The notes under the pieces: generated by a model
What the model saw: only the letters and a program-made list of their open reading frames with translations
The model's database searches: none
What the model was told of the DNA's origin: nothing
Translations under genes and position numbers: made by a program
Shown: positions 7,761 through 14,649 of the stretch, piece after piece
How the letters are laid out: every line of letters starts with the position of its first letter
Numbering within the stretch: the stretch's first letter is position 1
Assembly: GCA_023424215.1 (NCBI GenBank)
Contig: JAFAEC010000078.1
Span: forward strand, 1 to 20,548
Length of the DNA stretch: 20,548 bases
From: Pseudomonadota bacterium
GTDB lineage: Bacteria; Pseudomonadota; Alphaproteobacteria; Caulobacterales; Caulobacteraceae
Reading direction: 5' to 3'

Positions 7761-9383
7761 ATGGCGCTGGTCGAGACGATCCTGTTGCTGCTGCTGGCCG
7801 TGGTGGTCAGCGGCGCCCTGGCCCGCATCACCCGCATCGCCCTGCCGCTGGTGCAGATCGCCCTGGGCGCCAGCATCGTCCTGCTGACCGGCGAGAGCGT
7901 GGTGCTGCACCCGCACCTGTTCTTCCTGCTGTTCCTGCCGCCGCTGCTGTTCCTCGACGGCTGGCGGATCCCGAAGGAGGACCTGGTCCGGGACCGCGCC
8001 TTCATCCTCGAGCTGGCCCTCGGCCTGGTGGTCTTCACTGTCCTCGGCGTCGGCCTGCTGATCTACTGGATGATCCCGGCCATGCCCATGGGCGTCGCCT
8101 TCGCCCTGGCCGCCATCCTGTCTCCCACCGACCCGATCGCGGTGGCGGCCATCGCCAAGCGTGCGCCCATCCCCAAGCGCCTGATGCACGTGCTGGAGGG
8201 CGAGTCCCTGCTCAACGACGCATCGGGCCTGGTGTGCATGAAGTTCGCCGTGGCCGCGGTGCTGACGGGAACCTTCTCCCTGGCCTCTGCGGCCGGGACC
8301 TTCGTCTGGCTGGCCGCCGCCGGGATCGCCATCGGGGTCGGCGTCACCCTCGCCATCGGCCTCGCCAAGTCGCTGGTGACCCGCCGCTGGGGCGAGGACA
8401 CCGGCGCCCAGATCCTGGTCAGCCTGCTGATCCCCTTCGCCGCCTACCTGGCGGCCGAGCACCTGCATGCCTCGGGCATCCTGGCGGCCGTGGCGGCCGG
8501 CGTGACCATGAGCTTCACCGAACGCTCCGGCGCCGCCCTGGCCATCACCCGCATCCGCCGCACGGCGGTCTGGGACACGGTCGCCTTCACGGCCAACGGG
8601 GTGATCTTCGTCCTACTGGGCGAGCAGATGCCCGCCATCGTCGCCGGGGCCGCCGAGGTGGCCCGCACGACCGGGCGCGGGGAGGTCTGGTGGCTGGCGG
8701 TCTATGTGGTGGTGATCTTCGCCGCCCTGGCGCTGCTGCGCTTCGCCTGGGTGTGGGTCTCGCTGCGTCTGACCCTGTTTCGCCCCAAGGGTCAGGACCG
8801 GCCGAAGATGGGCTGGCGGCTGGTGCTGGTGACCTCGCTCGCCGGGGTGCGCGGCGCCATCACCCTGGCGGGCATCCTGACCCTGCCGCTGCTGATGCCC
8901 GACGGCTCGGCGTTCCCCGTCCGCGACCTTGCGATCTTCCTGGCCGCCTGCGTCATCGTGTTGTCGCTGCTCACCGCCACGCTGCTGCTGCCTCGCCTGC
9001 TGAAGGGCCTTGAGCTCCCGCCGGAGCCGTCGTCGCTGGAGCGCGAGGACCTGGCGCGGACCGTCGCGGCCGGGGCGGCCATGCTGGCCATCGAGCAGGC
9101 GCAGCACCGGATCGCCGCCGATCCAGAGGTGGTCGACGCCTCCACCGAGATCGCGGCGCGGCTGATGGAGGCCTACCGCGGCCGGATCGAGTGGCGCGGC
9201 GGGGCCGGCGAGGGCGAGGTCGACCGCGCCCGGCTCGAGTCGATCGAGAAGCAACTCCGGCTCGCCGGCCTGCGCGCCGAGCGTGATGAGATCCGCAAGC
9301 TGGCCAGGGCCCGCGACATCGACGAGGTCGCCGCCCGCAAGCTGATCCGCGAGATCGACCTCCAGGAAGCGCGGTACAGCTAG
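7761..9383 (+). CDS. CPA1-family Na+(K+)/H+ antiporter
   Basis: This is an inner-membrane antiporter that exchanges monovalent cations for protons and helps hold pH and ion balance. The 540-residue protein is hydrophobic through about residue 415, consistent with 12 or so membrane segments, followed by a hydrophilic cytoplasmic tail of about 125 residues rich in Arg and Glu. Family motifs are FLPPLLFLDGW (58-68), LSPTDPIAV (120-128), the ion-site GESLLND (147-153) and AGVRGAITLA (361-370). A strong AGGGGGAAG ribosome-binding site precedes ATG 7761. It follows hflX by 25 bp and is likely the last gene of this plus-strand run; it is convergent with mazG with only 28 bp between stops and no obvious hairpin. 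Sodium versus potassium preference cannot be told. Confidence 0.92.
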   Translation: MALVETILLLLLAVVVSGALARITRIALPLVQIALGASIVLLTGESVVLHPHLFFLLFLPPLLFLDGWRIPKEDLVRDRAFILELALGLVVFTVLGVGLLIYWMIPAMPMGVAFALAAILSPTDPIAVAAIAKRAPIPKRLMHVLEGESLLNDASGLVCMKFAVAAVLTGTFSLASAAGTFVWLAAAGIAIGVGVTLAIGLAKSLVTRRWGEDTGAQILVSLLIPFAAYLAAEHLHASGILAAVAAGVTMSFTERSGAALAITRIRRTAVWDTVAFTANGVIFVLLGEQMPAIVAGAAEVARTTGRGEVWWLAVYVVVIFAALALLRFAWVWVSLRLTLFRPKGQDRPKMGWRLVLVTSLAGVRGAITLAGILTLPLLMPDGSAFPVRDLAIFLAACVIVLSLLTATLLLPRLLKGLELPPEPSSLEREDLARTVAAGAAMLAIEQAQHRIAADPEVVDASTEIAARLMEAYRGRIEWRGGAGEGEVDRARLESIEKQLRLAGLRAERDEIRKLARARDIDEVAARKLIREIDLQEARYS

Positions 9384-9411
9384 AGGCGGGTGGGTGGGAG
9401 CGGGCAGACGT

Positions 9412-10215
9412 TCAGTCCGAACTCCGCTCCGCCGCCTTCGCCGCGTCCCAGAGCCGGTCCATTTCCGCCAGGTCCGACTGCTCCGGCCTCCGCCCGGCCT
9501 TTGCCAGCTCCGCCTCGATGAAGCCGAACCGCCGTACGAACTTGGCGTTGGTCCCGCGCAACGCGTCCTCCGGCTCCACGCCCAGCTTGCGGGCGAGGTT
9601 GGCCATGACGAACAGCAGGTCGCCGATCTCCTCGCGGGCTTTCTCCACGTCGCCGGCGGCGATCTCGGCGCGCAACTCGGCGACCTCCTCGACGAACTTG
9701 TCGAAGACCTCGTCGGTCGACGGCCAGTCGAAGCCGACGCGGGCGGCGCGCTTGGTCAGCTTGGCGGCGCGGGCCAGCGCCGGGAGGCCGACGGGCACGT
9801 CGTCCAGCACGCCGTGCTGGGCCTTGGCCTTGCGTTCCCCGGCCTTGATGTCCTCCCAGCGCGCCTTCTGGGCCGCGCCGTCGGGCTTGGCCGCCTCAAG
9901 CGGGCCATTTGGGCCGAACACGTGCGGGTGGCGCCGCTCCAGCTTGTCGGCGATGGCCGTGGCGACGTCGTCGAAGCCGAACAGCCCCTGTTCCTCGGCC
10001 ATGCGGGCGTGGAAGACGACCTGGAACAGCAGGTCGCCCAACTCTCCCTTCAGGTCGTCCCAGTCGCCGCGTTCGATGGCGTCGGCGACCTCATAGGCCT
10101 CCTCGAGGGTGTAGGGGGCGATGGTGGCGAAGGTCTGCTCCACGTCCCACGGGCAGCCGCCGTCCGGATCGCGCAGACGGACCATGATGGCGTTGAGCCG
10201 GTCGATGGGGGTCAC
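9412..10215 (-). CDS. mazG: nucleoside triphosphate pyrophosphohydrolase MazG
   Basis: MazG hydrolyses (d)NTPs to NMPs plus pyrophosphate; it can clear aberrant nucleotides and, in E. coli, modulates the stringent response. The 267-residue protein has the two tandem MazG domains of the full-length enzyme: an N-terminal one with CPWDVEQTF (21-29), LEEAYEV (37-43) and GELGDLLFQV (57-66), and a C-terminal one with EEVAEL (176-181) and EEIGDLLFVM (195-204). I start it at GTG 10215 because the resulting MTPIDRLNAIMVRLRDP aligns with the start of E. coli MazG; the ATG 30 nt further in would cut that. The GTG overlaps the stop of the upstream transporter gene as GTGA, so the two are cotranslated. 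No damage is seen. Confidence 0.96.
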   Translation of the reverse strand: MTPIDRLNAIMVRLRDPDGGCPWDVEQTFATIAPYTLEEAYEVADAIERGDWDDLKGELGDLLFQVVFHARMAEEQGLFGFDDVATAIADKLERRHPHVFGPNGPLEAAKPDGAAQKARWEDIKAGERKAKAQHGVLDDVPVGLPALARAAKLTKRAARVGFDWPSTDEVFDKFVEEVAELRAEIAAGDVEKAREEIGDLLFVMANLARKLGVEPEDALRGTNAKFVRRFGFIEAELAKAGRRPEQSDLAEMDRLWDAAKAAERSSD

Positions 10216-11582
10216 TCGACGATCCCTCCGGGTCGGGCCTCGAGGGCGCGGCGGATCTCGTCGTGGCGGTCCGGGGTCAGCGGATAGCGGCGCAGCAGCA
10301 GGGCGGCCGAGGCGATCAGCAGGGCCGGGGCGACGATGAACATGACCTGCAGGGCGAGCAGGGAGGCCGGGCTGTTGCCGCCCGGCGGCGGCACCGCCTG
10401 GAAGCCGATCCAGCCGAGCACGGCGTAGGGGATCAGGGCGAAGACATGGCCCAGCTTGGTGGTCGCCGACAGGATGGAAAACATCAGGGCGGTGCGGTCG
10501 ACGCCGGTCTCCAGCCGCACCTCGTCGCCGGCGTCCGCCATCATGGCCCGCAGCAGGAACAGGCCGGCGGCGTAGGGCAGGCCGGCGATGAACATGGCTG
10601 CGGCGGTCAGGGCGAAATTGCCGCCGGGCAGCAGGGTGGCGATCAGATACAGGCTGGCGAAGATCACGCTGGCCACGGCCAGGGCCCGGTGCTTGCCGAT
10701 CTTCACCGCCAGCCGCGCCCAGATCGGCGCCCCCGCCAGGCCGCCGACGAAATACAGCAGCATGAAGATCGAGGCGGCGGAGCGATCGTAGCCCTTGATC
10801 TGGTCGAAGAAGAAGAACAGCAGCGCTCCGGTGATGCCGGGGGCGACGCCCAGCACGATGTCGGCCGCCAGCAGGCGGGCCACGGTCGGGCGGCGCACGA
10901 TGTCCCAGTAGGCCTTCAGCCCGCCGTGCGGAGCCTCGCCGGCGTTGACTGGCTCGGGCACGGCCGCTAGCGCCAGGCTGATGGTCAGGGGCAGGGCGGC
11001 GACGATGGTCCAGCCCATGATGTGCACCCCGGCCACATAGTCGCCCATGCCGCTCTGCACCACGGCGGCGGGCAGGATCAGGATGGCGATGACGCCGAGG
11101 ATGTTGAACGCCTGCCACCAGGCGTAGACGCGGCTGCGCTGATCGTATTCGGGGGCCAGCACCGAGGCCCAGCCCAGCTGGCTCAGGGTGCCGACCGAGA
11201 AGCCGAGGTAGAGCACCAGCAGCCAGCCAAACAGGTAGAGCGGCCCGGCCCCCGGCTTGACCATGACGAAGATCATCAGGGCGGCCAGCATCAGCACCGG
11301 GGCCGAGGCGGCCATCCACGGCCGGTAGCGCCCGAAGCGGGTGCGGGTCCGGTCCATGGCCGCGCCGATGAGCGGGTCGGCGGCGATGTCGATGGCCCGC
11401 ACGGCCATGAAGACGTAGCCGACCATGGCGATGTCGATGCCGACGTGGCTGGCGTAGAACTCCGGCAGGGTCACCGGCAGGGCCACCCCGAAGGCCGCCA
11501 GCGGCAGGCATACGGTCGAAAAGGCGGCCAGCACGGCGTTGGAGCGGCGCGCGGCGGGGGTCTGGGCTGAAGCGGCGGTCAT
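10212..11582 (-). CDS. GPH-family (MelB-like) sugar/cation symporter, MFS
   Basis: This is an inner-membrane transporter of the major facilitator superfamily. The 456-residue protein is predominantly hydrophobic, with about 12 membrane segments. The stretch DPLIGAAMDRTRTRFGRYRP (69-88) is the conserved loop 2-3 motif of the glycoside-pentoside-hexuronide:cation symporters (MFS_2). The start at ATG 11582 removes a poorly conserved upstream tail that the open frame also permits; I see no good Shine-Dalgarno before it, so the start is less certain. It is the first gene of a pair with mazG (GTGA overlap at 10212-10215) and is divergent from the M15 peptidase gene, with a 215-bp shared region holding a perfect inverted repeat. 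The substrate cannot be inferred; no sugar catabolism genes lie nearby. Confidence 0.88.
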   Translation of the reverse strand: MTAASAQTPAARRSNAVLAAFSTVCLPLAAFGVALPVTLPEFYASHVGIDIAMVGYVFMAVRAIDIAADPLIGAAMDRTRTRFGRYRPWMAASAPVLMLAALMIFVMVKPGAGPLYLFGWLLVLYLGFSVGTLSQLGWASVLAPEYDQRSRVYAWWQAFNILGVIAILILPAAVVQSGMGDYVAGVHIMGWTIVAALPLTISLALAAVPEPVNAGEAPHGGLKAYWDIVRRPTVARLLAADIVLGVAPGITGALLFFFFDQIKGYDRSAASIFMLLYFVGGLAGAPIWARLAVKIGKHRALAVASVIFASLYLIATLLPGGNFALTAAAMFIAGLPYAAGLFLLRAMMADAGDEVRLETGVDRTALMFSILSATTKLGHVFALIPYAVLGWIGFQAVPPPGGNSPASLLALQVMFIVAPALLIASAALLLRRYPLTPDRHDEIRRALEARPGGIVE

Positions 11583-11666
11583 GGAGAAGTCCGCGGAACG
11601 GCGCCGAGTCGGCCGCAGCCTCACCATGCCGCTTTTCGCCGCCGGGCGCATGGGCCGGAATCGGAG

Positions 11667-11681
11667 TCGCGACTGTCGCGA
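11667..11681. promoter_or_regulatory. perfect inverted repeat in divergent region, candidate operator
   Basis: TCGCGAC-T-GTCGCGA is a perfect inverted repeat with 7-bp arms and a 1-nt centre. It lies in the 215-bp region between the divergent transporter gene (start 11582) and the M15 peptidase gene (start 11798), 85 and 116 bp from those start codons. Position and symmetry suit a dimeric regulator. In such GC-rich DNA a repeat of this size can also arise by chance, so it is only a candidate. No convincing -35/-10 pair could be assigned in the region. Confidence 0.3.
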
Positions 11682-11797
11682 AGGTCCGTCATGTCGCGCC
11701 GGCCTTGTCGTGCATATCTCCAGCGCATTGTCTCCGCCCGCACGCTTGTGAACGGGTCCCTCTTGCCCTGGAGCGCGAGCTCGGGCTTGCTTCGTCC

Positions 11798-12706
11798 ATG
11801 GCGTTTTCTCGTGCAGTCCTGGGCGTGGTCGCCGTGTGCGCCGCGATCGTGACGGCTTCACCGGCGGCCGAAGCCCGCGAACCTGCACGTCAGGCGGACG
11901 CGCCCGACGCCTGCGGCGCCGACCCGATCGAGTGGGGCGCGCCGGCGATGGCCAACGGCATCTCGGTGCATTCGCTGGAATGGACGCCCTTCGGCGCGAC
12001 CGAATGGGGCTGGGAAACCTACGTGCCGCTGATCCAGCGGGAGCTGGGAACCGACTGCGCGCCGAACGCGCCGGCCTTCGCCCGCGCGCTGGCCGGCTTC
12101 CAGGCCCGCTACGGCCTGCCGGCGACCGGCTGGTTCGATCCCGCCACCTTCCAGGTGTTCCGCGGCCTGTGGCAGGAGCGACGCCCCTTCATCATGAGCC
12201 GGGTGCGCGAGGAGCCGTGCCCGGAGCCGCCGCCGCTCAACCAGCTGGGCTACCTGGTGGCCGAGGAGGAGCACGCCGACCGTCTGACCCGCCTGCTGCG
12301 CCGCGACGTGCTGGACGCCTACCGTCGCATGGTCGCCGCCGCCCGCGCCGAGGTGCCGGAGATCGCCGCGGATCTCGAGCTCCTGCAGATTTTCTCCGGC
12401 TATCGCGACCCGGAGGCCGACGCCGCCCGCTGCGCGCAGCAGGGCAACTGCGACGGCCTGCGCCGCGCCGTCTGCTCGCCGCACCGCACCGGGGCGGCGG
12501 TCGACCTCTATGTCGGGCACATCGTCGGGCTCGGGGTCGACGACACCTCGCCCGCCAGTCGTCTGCACATGAGCCGCGGGCCGGTCTATCGCTGGCTGGT
12601 CCGCAACGCCGGCCGCTTCGGCTTCACGCCCTATGTCTACGAGCCGTGGCACTGGGAGTGGACCGGCGAGCCCGGCGGCTACCAGTTCGCCGCCGCGACC
12701 CCGTGA
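11798..12706 (+). CDS. secreted D-alanyl-D-alanine carboxypeptidase-like protein (M15/VanY) with peptidoglycan-binding region
   Basis: M15B enzymes are zinc peptidases that trim D-Ala from peptidoglycan stem peptides outside the inner membrane. The 302-residue product begins with a signal peptide (MAFSRAVLGV to about AEA, cleavage near residue 26). Residues about 73-125 resemble a peptidoglycan-binding type 1 helical repeat (FQARYGLPATGWFDPATF). The catalytic domain has SGYRDPEAD (200-208), the zinc motif SPHRTGAAVD (H229, D236) and the catalytic/ligand motif EPWHWEW (H285), matching SxHxxGxAxD and ExxWHxE of the family. Cysteines are frequent (C39, C87, C141, C212, C218, C226), compatible with disulfides in the periplasm. 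ATG 11798 is chosen because it yields a clean signal peptide; no Shine-Dalgarno is evident. The stop overlaps the next gene as GTGA. Confidence 0.87.
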   Translation: MAFSRAVLGVVAVCAAIVTASPAAEAREPARQADAPDACGADPIEWGAPAMANGISVHSLEWTPFGATEWGWETYVPLIQRELGTDCAPNAPAFARALAGFQARYGLPATGWFDPATFQVFRGLWQERRPFIMSRVREEPCPEPPPLNQLGYLVAEEEHADRLTRLLRRDVLDAYRRMVAAARAEVPEIAADLELLQIFSGYRDPEADAARCAQQGNCDGLRRAVCSPHRTGAAVDLYVGHIVGLGVDDTSPASRLHMSRGPVYRWLVRNAGRFGFTPYVYEPWHWEWTGEPGGYQFAAATP

Positions 12707-13161
12707 TCCGTTCCCTGACGGCCGCCGAGATCGCCCTGGCGCGCGAGGCCTTCGGCGACTCCCTGCGCTACGAGCTGATCCGTGTCCTCGCCGCGCCGTG
12801 GCCGCTCACCCGCGCCTTCGTCCCCGGGCGCTGGTTCGGACGGGACTGGATCGTCTGGCCGGTCCGGAGCTTGCCGGAGGATATCGCCGCCGCGGCGCTC
12901 GGCCTGCAGGCGACCTTCATCCACGAACTCACCCACGTCTGGCAGGCGGCGAACGGCGTCAACCTGCTGACCGGCAAGCTCAGGGCCGGCGACCGGCCCG
13001 AGGCCTACCGCTATCCGATTGGGGTCGACTGCGCCTGGGAGGGGCTGAACATCGAGCAGCAGGCGATGGTGGTCGAGCACCGCTTCCGTCTGTCGCGAGG
13101 ACAGAGGGTTCCCGCCGACCGCGCCTTCTACGACCGCGTGTGTCCGATCAATCGCGCCTGA
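12703..13161 (+). CDS. small zincin-like protein with HExxH motif (DUF4157/"Vgr-related" type)
   Basis: Function not known. The 152-residue protein starts at GTG 12703, overlapping the upstream peptidase stop (GTGA). Its opening IRSLTAAEIALAREAFGD resembles small alphaproteobacterial proteins often annotated as Vgr-related. At residues 74-78 it has HELTH, preceded by a hydrophobic stretch (ATFI) and followed by VWQ, a zincin zinc-binding helix, and NIEQQAMVVEH (116-126) further on could supply the third ligand. No signal peptide or membrane segment is visible, so it is probably cytoplasmic unless exported by other means. Coupling to a cell-wall peptidase suggests an envelope-related job, which is inference. 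It could equally be a non-catalytic fold relative; no substrate is predictable. Confidence 0.75.
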   Translation: MIRSLTAAEIALAREAFGDSLRYELIRVLAAPWPLTRAFVPGRWFGRDWIVWPVRSLPEDIAAAALGLQATFIHELTHVWQAANGVNLLTGKLRAGDRPEAYRYPIGVDCAWEGLNIEQQAMVVEHRFRLSRGQRVPADRAFYDRVCPINRA

Positions 13162-13236
13162 GGCCGGAACCGCTTGCCGCCCGGCTGATTGTCATTCCGC
13201 CCTTGCATTTCGCAGGCGGCGACCAAAATAGACACT

Positions 13237-13256
13237 GACGCTGTTACAGTAGCGTC
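13237..13256. promoter_or_regulatory. inverted repeat upstream of wrbA, candidate operator
   Basis: GACGCT and AGCGTC form perfect 6-bp arms around an 8-nt centre, and a second, offset palindrome CTGT-T-ACAG (13241-13249) sits inside. The element lies 19 bp before the ATG at 13275. A weak promoter candidate, TTGCAT (13203-13208) and CAAAAT (13224-13229) with a 15-bp spacer, would place it around the transcription start, a usual spot for repressor binding. A transcript hairpin is the alternative reading. Confidence 0.3.
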
Positions 13257-13274
13257 CGGCAACCGGAGCAGGAC

Positions 13275-13877
13275 ATGACCCGCGTACTCGTTCTCTACCA
13301 CTCCACCTATGGCCACGTTGAGCGGATGGCCGAGGCCGTCGCCGAGGGGGCGCGCTCGGTCGATGGCGTGGAGGCCGACATCAAGCGGGTCCCCGAGCTC
13401 GTCCCCGAGGAGCTGGCGCGCAAGAGCGGCTACAAGCTGGATCAGGCCGCGCCGATCGCGACCGTCGACCAGCTGGCGGATTACGACGCCATCATCGTGG
13501 GGGCCGGCACCCGCTACGGCACGGCGGCCTCGCAGATGCGCAACTTCCTCGACCAGACCGGCGGCCTGTGGGCGAGGGGGGCACTGGTCGGCAAGATCGG
13601 CTCCGCCTTCACCTCGACCGCCACCCAGCATGGCGGACAGGAGGTGACCCTGATCGGCCTGATCCAGACCCTGCTGCACCATGGCATGGTCGTGGCGGGC
13701 CTGCCCTACGCCTGGGCCGGGCAGTCGCGCATGGACGAGATCACCGGCGGCAGCCCCTACGGCGCCACCACCATCACCGGCGGCGACGGCTCGCGCATGC
13801 CCAGCGACAACGAGCTGGAAGGCGCGCGATGGCAGGGCCGCTGGGTGGCGGAGCACGCGAAGAAGCTGAAGTCGTGA
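13275..13877 (+). CDS. wrbA: NAD(P)H:quinone oxidoreductase, type IV (WrbA)
   Basis: WrbA is a flavodoxin-fold FMN protein that reduces quinones by two electrons, limiting redox cycling in stress. The 200-residue length is standard. The FMN phosphate loop HSTYGHVERMA (9-19), the GTRYGTAASQMRNFLDQTGG segment (78-97) and FTSTATQHGGQE (112-123) with LLHHGMVVAGLPY (133-145) are all typical of WrbA. GGAG about 6 nt before ATG 13275 supports the start. A 113-bp gap after the zincin gene holds the inverted repeat described separately, so this is probably the first gene of its own unit. Its stop overlaps the dioxygenase gene as GTGA. Confidence 0.96.
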   Translation: MTRVLVLYHSTYGHVERMAEAVAEGARSVDGVEADIKRVPELVPEELARKSGYKLDQAAPIATVDQLADYDAIIVGAGTRYGTAASQMRNFLDQTGGLWARGALVGKIGSAFTSTATQHGGQEVTLIGLIQTLLHHGMVVAGLPYAWAGQSRMDEITGGSPYGATTITGGDGSRMPSDNELEGARWQGRWVAEHAKKLKS

Positions 13878-14632
13878 CCCGCCAGCCGGCGATCTTCTTC
13901 GGCCACGGCTCGCCCATGAACGCCCTGGGCGGGCCGTTCGCCGAGGGCTGGCGAGTGCTCGGCGAGACCGTCGGCAAGCCCCGGGGCGTGGTCATGGTCT
14001 CGGCGCACTGGGAGACCCTTGGGCTGGCCGTCACGTCGCAGCAACGCCCGGAAACCATCCACGATTTCGGCGGCTTCCCGGAGGAACTGCATGCGATGCA
14101 GTATCCCGCGCCCGGCTCGCCCGAGCTCGCCGCCCGGGTGGCCGCCCTGACCGGCGCCGCGCCCACGGAGCAATGGGGGCTGGATCACGGGACGTGGTCG
14201 GTGCTGGCCCACGTCTGGCCCGAGGCCGACGTGCCCGTGGTGCAGCTGTCGCTCGATCGGCGCCTGACCGCGCGTCAGCATTTTGACCTCGCCCGCCGGC
14301 TGGCGCCGCTAAGGGAGGAGGGGGTGATCGTCGCCGGCTCGGGCGACTTCGTGCACAACCTGGCCGCCTGGAAACGCGCGGGCGGCGCGCCCTACGACTG
14401 GGCGACCGGCTTCAACGAGGCGGTCAAGGCGGCCCTGGTCCGCGGCGACGACGAGGCGCTGGTCGACCGGGTCGGCCTGGCCGAGGACGCCCGGCTCAGC
14501 GTGCCTACCGACGAGCACTTCCTGCCGCTGCTCTACGTCGCGGCTCAACGCCGGCCGGGCGACGATGTCGCCTTCTTCAACGACGTGATCGACGGCGGCT
14601 CGATCTCCATGACCGGCGTGCGCATCGGCTGA
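13874..14632 (+). CDS. LigB/DODA-type extradiol ring-cleavage dioxygenase (YgiD-like)
   Basis: The family opens catechol rings next to the diol (4,5-DOPA dioxygenase in the best-known members) with a divalent metal. The 252-residue protein has the early HGSP motif (H11), SAHWE (H45), the LDHGTW stretch (H105), GSGDFVHNL (H161) and PTDEHFLPLLY (H215). H11, H45 and H215 correspond to the metal ligands of YgiD. The true substrate is unknown; many bacterial members are not part of a catabolic cluster. Start GTG 13874 lies inside the wrbA stop (GTGA). Pairing with WrbA, a quinone reductase, is chemically coherent: one keeps quinones reduced to the diol form and the other can cleave such diols. That link is inference. 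Confidence 0.88.
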   Translation: MTRQPAIFFGHGSPMNALGGPFAEGWRVLGETVGKPRGVVMVSAHWETLGLAVTSQQRPETIHDFGGFPEELHAMQYPAPGSPELAARVAALTGAAPTEQWGLDHGTWSVLAHVWPEADVPVVQLSLDRRLTARQHFDLARRLAPLREEGVIVAGSGDFVHNLAAWKRAGGAPYDWATGFNEAVKAALVRGDDEALVDRVGLAEDARLSVPTDEHFLPLLYVAAQRRPGDDVAFFNDVIDGGSISMTGVRIG

Positions 14633-14649
14633 GGCCGCTCAGGCGGCCT
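14632..14649. terminator. hairpin between convergent genes, candidate bidirectional terminator
   Basis: AGGCCGC-TCAG-GCGGCCT has perfect 7-bp, mostly G:C arms and a 4-nt loop. It overlaps the stop codon of the dioxygenase gene (14630-14632) and that of the acyl-ACP synthetase gene on the other strand (14639-14641); the two stops are 6 bp apart. There is no T-run on either side, so efficient intrinsic termination is doubtful, though high-GC bacteria often lack a long U-tract. Confidence 0.4.

Noticed and set aside
10216..11511. Open frame upstream of and in phase with mazG, suggesting a 699-residue protein
   Set aside because: It is the out-of-frame shadow of the transporter gene; MazG starts at GTG 10215 by alignment with the E. 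coli protein.
11705..11797. N-terminal extension of the M15 peptidase from TTG 11705
   Set aside because: It would bury the signal peptide behind about 31 extra residues; ATG 11798 gives a normal secretory start.
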